NCBI RefSeq assembly: GCF_001698225.1 | Contig: NZ_CP016594.1 | Span: 4,092,001-4,156,000 of the forward strand | Origin: Gordonia terrae | Lineage (GTDB): Bacteria; Actinomycetota; Actinomycetes; Mycobacteriales; Mycobacteriaceae | DNA length: 64,000 bases | Direction of reading: 5' to 3' | Shown: one piece after another, positions 58,889-64,000 of the stretch | How positions within the stretch are numbered: the first letter of the stretch is position 1 | Layout of the letters: the number at the start of each line of letters is the position of its first letter | Notes under the pieces: model-generated | The model's database searches: none | Told to the model about the DNA's origin: nothing | The model's input: only the letters and a program-made list of their open reading frames with translations | Translations under genes and position numbers: made by a program

Positions 58889-60316
58889 ATGTTCGTGGGT
58901 GCGCGCCTCCGTCGGCTACGCGACGAACGAGGGCTGTCGCAGGCTGCGCTGGCCCGGCGAATCGACCTGTCGACCAGCTACGTCAACCAACTCGAGAACG
59001 ATCAGCGACCGCTCACGGTGCCTGTGCTACTGACGTTGTCGCGCGAATTCGACCTCGACGCCGACTATTTCGCCCCGGACGGGGACGCCCGGCTGGTTGC
59101 CGACCTCGCCGATGTCCTGGCCGCCCAGCCCGACGTCCCCGACATCAGCCGCGCGGAGATCGCCGAACTCGTCGCGCGCATGCCGGCGGTCGGCACGACG
59201 CTTGTGAACCTCCATCGCCGCCTGACCGCGGCCGCCGGCGAAGTGGAGAACTACCGGGCGCAGGTGTCCGGCGACGCGGCCCGTCCGGCGTCGACCCCGA
59301 TGCCCTTCGAGGAGGTCCGCGATTTCTTTTACGACCGACGCAACCACATCGACGTTCTCGACCTGGCCGCCGAGCGGATCTTCACCGAAAACGGCCTCTC
59401 GATAGGCGGTCTCGATCTCCAGCTTGCCGAGGTCCTCGCCGACGACCACGGTATCCGCGTGGCCATCGCGCATGATCCCGATCCGACAGCGCGCGCCCAT
59501 ACGCCCAAGCGACGGTTCGATCCCGCCGACCGCACCGTGCACCTCGCCGGACGATTGACCGCGGGACAACGCGCGTTCCAGTTGGCGACCCAGTTGGCCA
59601 TGGTCACCCAATCGGAGGTGATCGACGAGATCCTCGCCGACGCCGATGATCTCAGCGACGAAGCCGTCCCGGTTGCCCGTATCGGGCTGGCCAACTATTT
59701 CGCCGGAGCACTACTACTCCCCTACGAGGTCTTCCGGCGGGCCGCCGCCACCGCCCACTACGACATCGAAGTGCTCAGCCTCGGTTTCGAAGTCGGTTTC
59801 GAGACCATCTGCCATCGCCTGTCGACCCTGCAGCGCCCGGGCAGTCGCGGAATCCCGTTCATCTTCGTGCGCGTCGACCGAGCGGGGAACATCTCGAAAC
59901 GTCAGTCCGCCACCGCGTTCCACTTCTCTCGGGTCGGCGGGAGCTGCCCGCTCTGGGTCGTACACGACGCGTTCGCCACACCGGGACGGGTCGTCACCCA
60001 GGTCTCGTCCATGCCCGATGGGCGCTCGTACTTCTGGCTCGCCCGCACCACCGTAGAACCCGGCGGATACCTCAGCCCCCACAAGAGCTTTTCGATCGGA
60101 CTCGGTTGCGACGTCGCGCACGCCGAGCGCCTCGTCTACTCCACCGGAGTGGATCTCACCGATACCCGTACCGTCGTACCGATAGGCGCCGGGTGCAAGG
60201 TCTGTGACCGTCCGGCGTGTTCCCAGCGCGCATTCCCCCAACTCGGTCGGCCCATCCATGTCGATCCCGAGGTCAGCGACTCGGTCCCCTACCGTCCCCG
60301 CCCGACTCCGGACTAG
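58889..60316 (+). CDS. prpR: Short-chain acyl-CoA-responsive regulator PrpR (RamB/ScfR family)
   Basis: 475 residues from ATG 58889. N-terminal XRE-type HTH (ARLRRLRDERGLSQAALARRIDLS.. in part), central ImmA/IrrE-like DUF955 region, C-terminal DUF2083 with GAGCKVCDRPACSQRAFP. The Cys residues match those that hold an iron-sulfur cluster in mycobacterial PrpR. ATG 58889 (MFVGARLRRLR) gives almost the same N terminus as homologues; GTG 58853 or 58856 would add 11-12 residues. Expected to activate the divergent prp operon in response to propionyl-CoA. Confidence 0.92.
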   Translation: MFVGARLRRLRDERGLSQAALARRIDLSTSYVNQLENDQRPLTVPVLLTLSREFDLDADYFAPDGDARLVADLADVLAAQPDVPDISRAEIAELVARMPAVGTTLVNLHRRLTAAAGEVENYRAQVSGDAARPASTPMPFEEVRDFFYDRRNHIDVLDLAAERIFTENGLSIGGLDLQLAEVLADDHGIRVAIAHDPDPTARAHTPKRRFDPADRTVHLAGRLTAGQRAFQLATQLAMVTQSEVIDEILADADDLSDEAVPVARIGLANYFAGALLLPYEVFRRAAATAHYDIEVLSLGFEVGFETICHRLSTLQRPGSRGIPFIFVRVDRAGNISKRQSATAFHFSRVGGSCPLWVVHDAFATPGRVVTQVSSMPDGRSYFWLARTTVEPGGYLSPHKSFSIGLGCDVAHAERLVYSTGVDLTDTRTVVPIGAGCKVCDRPACSQRAFPQLGRPIHVDPEVSDSVPYRPRPTPD

Positions 60317-60500
60317 CATTTCCACCACGCGAGTACGGAAATCAGGCTCGTGAGGTCACCCGATCGCGCGCAGCAGCGACGAATGCCCGGACGATCTCTC
60401 CGAGGACGGCTCCTAGCTGTGGCACCAACTGTTGGAACGAGGTCGAGCCGCGAGCAGTCCCTGACCCCGAGAGTGGGCCCGAACTGGCACACTGTCGCCC

Positions 60501-60893
60501 ATGCTTGCCTTCCTCGTCCGGACCGTGCTCACCGCGGTGGCGCTGTGGGTCGCGACGCTGATCGTTCCCGGCATCGACTTCGTGGGCGGTTCGACGACCG
60601 CCGAGAAGATCGGCATCGCGCTGGTCGTCGCCGTGATCTTCGGTGTCCTCAACGCGATCATCAAGCCCATCGTGCAGATCATCGCCATCCCCTTCTACAT
60701 CCTCACGCTCGGGTTGATCCACATCGTCATCAACGCGGCGATGCTCGAACTCACCGCGTGGATCACGCGCAACACGACGCACTGGGGTCTGGAGGTCGAT
60801 GACTTCTTCTGGTCGGCGATCTTCGGCGCGATCGTCGTGTCGGTCGTCGGCTGGCTGCTCGCCCTGCTGATGCGCGATCCGGCCGACCGATGA
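60501..60893 (+). CDS. PF04020 (phage-holin 4-2-like) membrane protein
   Basis: 130 residues with four hydrophobic helices ([20 protein letters not shown] at the start; [59 protein letters not shown]). LNAIIKPIV and [12 protein letters not shown] are the family hallmark. Despite the name it is a common bacterial protein of unknown role and no phage genes surround it. It overlaps the next gene by 4 bases (ATGA). 184 bases before it (60317-60500) hold no gene. Confidence 0.83.
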   Translation: MLAFLVRTVLTAVALWVATLIVPGIDFVGGSTTAEKIGIALVVAVIFGVLNAIIKPIVQIIAIPFYILTLGLIHIVINAAMLELTAWITRNTTHWGLEVDDFFWSAIFGAIVVSVVGWLLALLMRDPADR

Positions 60894-61639
60894 ACAGCTC
60901 GTCTCGCGTCACGACGCGACGCCCCGCCTTCCGGGCGATCTCGGTACTCGCGGCGCTCGCAACCGTGCTCCTGGTGGTGTCGGGGTGCGGCAGCGACACC
61001 GGCGATCAGCCCAGGTCGGTGACCGTGGTCGGGACGGGACAGGTGACCGGTACCCCGGACACCCTGCGCGCCGACATCGGCGTGGAGGCCACCGCTCCCG
61101 ACGTCACGACCGCGCTCGACGAGACGAGCGCCAAGGTCACCGCCGTCACCGACGCCGTCGTCGCCGCCGGGGTGGAACGCAAGGACGTCGCGACACAGCA
61201 GGTGTCGGTGAACCCGCAGTACACGAACCCCTCCCCCGGCACTACGAGCGAGGTCGGGGGCTACCTCGCGACCAACACGATCCGGGTCACCATCCGGGAC
61301 ATCGCGAAGGCCTCCGCGGTCCTGAGCGCGGCCGCCACCGCGGGCGGCGACAACACCCGCATCAGCAACGTCTCCTTCGCCATCGACGACGACTCGGACC
61401 TCCTCGACCAGGCCCGCGAGGCGGCGTTCACCGACGCCCGCGGCCGCGCCGAGCAATACGCGAACCTCGCCGGCGACTCCCTCGGCAAGGTCCTGACCAT
61501 CACCGAGAGCACGAGTGGCCAGGAGAAGTCCGCGACACCGGGCACCTTCGAACGCGACGTGGCCGCGGCGCCGGTCCCGGTCGAACCCGGGCAGCAGGAA
61601 CTCACGTTCACCGTGAACGTCACCTTCGCCCTCGACTGA
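60890..61639 (+). CDS. SIMPL-domain (DUF541) lipoprotein
   Basis: 249 residues. Lipoprotein signal [10 protein letters not shown] (Cys near residue 33) then a SIMPL domain: [29 protein letters not shown] (in parts), [20 protein letters not shown], and [13 protein letters not shown]. The role is unknown; relatives bind IRAK-interacting or stress proteins in other organisms. Translationally coupled to the preceding membrane protein. Confidence 0.85.
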   Translation: MNSSSRVTTRRPAFRAISVLAALATVLLVVSGCGSDTGDQPRSVTVVGTGQVTGTPDTLRADIGVEATAPDVTTALDETSAKVTAVTDAVVAAGVERKDVATQQVSVNPQYTNPSPGTTSEVGGYLATNTIRVTIRDIAKASAVLSAAATAGGDNTRISNVSFAIDDDSDLLDQAREAAFTDARGRAEQYANLAGDSLGKVLTITESTSGQEKSATPGTFERDVAAAPVPVEPGQQELTFTVNVTFALD

Positions 61640-61653
61640 GAGCAGAGACCGAC

Positions 61654-62103
61654 ATGCGCGCCGTACTACAACGGGTCAGCAGAGCCAGTGTGAGCGTCGA
61701 CGGCGAGGTCGTCGGCGCACTCGACATTGCGCCCGGCGCCGCGGGACTCGTCGCACTCGTCGGGGTCACGCACGACGACACCACCGACCACGCCACGAAG
61801 CTCGCCGACAAGATCTGGCGGCTGCGGATCTTCGACGGCGGCGACGGTCCCGAACGGGCCGCCGCCGACCTGGACGCCCCGATCCTCGTCATCAGCCAGT
61901 TCACGCTCTATGCCAACACGGCCAAGGGCCGGCGCCCGTCGTGGAATGCCGCCGCTCCCGGACCCGTCGCCGAACCGCTGGTCGAGGCGGTCGTCGACGC
62001 GCTACGGACTCTCGGTGCCACCGTGGCCACCGGCCGCTTCGGCGCCCACATGGAGGTCGGTCTCGTCAACGACGGACCCGTCACGCTGATCCTCGACGTC
62101 TGA
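61654..62103 (+). CDS. dtd: D-aminoacyl-tRNA deacylase
   Basis: 149 residues. It removes D-amino acids (and glycine) mischarged on tRNA. The two signature motifs SQFTLYA (about 86-92) and NDGPVT (near 140) are present, with [20 protein letters not shown] at the start. ATG 61654 begins 14 bases after the lipoprotein stop. Confidence 0.96.
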   Translation: MRAVLQRVSRASVSVDGEVVGALDIAPGAAGLVALVGVTHDDTTDHATKLADKIWRLRIFDGGDGPERAAADLDAPILVISQFTLYANTAKGRRPSWNAAAPGPVAEPLVEAVVDALRTLGATVATGRFGAHMEVGLVNDGPVTLILDV

Positions 62104-62987
62104 GACGACCGGGTCGTGCGGTCTCACGACTATCGTCGGGGTGGTGGGACGAATAACCGCACGCCGCCGCGTCACCCGCATCCGACGGGATGCCGCCCCG
62201 ACGCAGCGTGCCGACACCCTCGCAGTGGAGGAGCCGCTCGAGATCCGGGTCCGCGGGACGTCCATCTCGGTGACCATGCGTACGCCCGGCAACGACTTCG
62301 AACTCGTGGCCGGCTACCTCGTCTCCGAAGGTGTGATCGCGACCGGAGCGGACTATTCGACAGCCCGCTACTGCGCGGGCACTGACGCCGACGGGATCAA
62401 CACCTACAACGTCGTCGACGTCTCACTCGCCGCGCACGTTCCCGCGACAGCGCCCGGACTCGCGCGTGCCACCACCACGACGAGCGCCTGTGGCATCTGC
62501 GGCAAGGACAGCATCGAGTCCGTGCACACCGCGTCGGTCCGCGACCCCGGCGCCGACCCGATGACGATCGCCGCGAACGCCGTGCTGGATCTGCCCGATC
62601 GGTTGCGCGCCGAACAGACCGTCTTCGACAAGACCGGCGGTCTGCACGCCGCAGCATTGTTCGCCGCGGACGGAACATTGCTGACGGTCCGTGAGGACGT
62701 CGGCAGGCACAACGCCGTCGACAAGGTCGTCGGGTGGGCTGTACTCGCCGACCGACTGCCGCTCACCGGCACCGTCCTGCAGGTCTCCGGCCGAGCGAGT
62801 TTCGAACTCGTCCAGAAGGCCGCGATGGCCGGCATCCCGATGCTCTGTGCGGTGTCGGCACCGTCCTCGCTGGCCGTCGACGCCGCCGACGACCTCGGCA
62901 TCACGCTCGTCGGATTCTCACGTGGCGAGTCGATGGTGGTCTACACGCGACCCGACCGGATCACGGCCCCAGTCACCGAACACGCCG

Positions 62988-64000
<1,013 letters not shown>

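Noticed and set aside
60501..60893. Phage remnant, because of the name phage holin
   Set aside because: PF04020 proteins are widespread chromosomal membrane proteins; the neighbours are ordinary housekeeping genes and no other phage gene is present.

Overview
The window is 64 kb of GC-rich chromosome from a mycolic-acid actinobacterium (order Mycobacteriales). The gene set (mtrA-mtrB-lpqB, secA, a WS/DGAT acyltransferase, acyl desaturases with a ferredoxin-type reductase, PE/PPE-like and WXG100 proteins, PrpR-type control of the methylcitrate cycle) fits Gordonia or a close relative. The genus is an inference. No tRNA, rRNA, insertion sequence, phage or CRISPR array was seen. The DNA looks vertically inherited, with one accessory-looking block (about 32.5-40.1 kb).

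Layout. 0-1.6 kb: chromate resistance, chrA (cut by the window edge) divergent from a chrB that is split into two overlapping genes. 1.8-7.7 kb: a Tat-exported FAD oxidoreductase with a TetR regulator, a NUDIX hydrolase, an NCS2 nucleobase permease with an unusual tail, a cupin, and a VOC protein. 7.8-32.2 kb: a block whose gene content matches, from memory, the M. tuberculosis Rv3227-Rv3253c neighbourhood: aroA, rsgA, two tandem desaturases, their reductase, a DUF6912 protein, a WS/DGAT protein, an Rv3235-type protein, secA, hpf, comF, lpqB-mtrB-mtrA, tmk, ahcY and an amino-acid permease. The desaturase pair and the reductase carry the same operator-like palindrome in their promoters.

32.5-40.1 kb: a type VII secretion (ESX) cargo and chaperone island. 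One probable nine-gene operon encodes two YbaB-fold proteins, an EspC-like protein, a large Pro/Gly-rich Esp-like protein, PE-like and PPE-like proteins, EspG, EsxB and EsxA. An EspI-like ATPase is divergent from it. None of the ESX machinery genes (eccA-E, mycP) is in the window, so these products must use a machine encoded elsewhere. This is the most unusual region.

40.1-48.3 kb: DedA, an alpha/beta hydrolase, two Pro-rich membrane proteins, then the infA-rpmJ-rpsM-rpsK-rpsD-rpoA-rplQ-truA translation and transcription operon (minus strand). 48.5-51.6 kb: a DUF1801 protein, then metE behind a cobalamin riboswitch. 51.7-60.3 kb: prpD-prpB-prpC followed closely by pyc on the same strand, divergent from prpR. 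This joins the methylcitrate cycle (uses oxaloacetate, makes pyruvate) to the enzyme that turns pyruvate back into oxaloacetate. 60.5-64 kb: a PF04020 membrane protein, a SIMPL lipoprotein, dtd, fdhD and a partial sugar-ABC ATPase.
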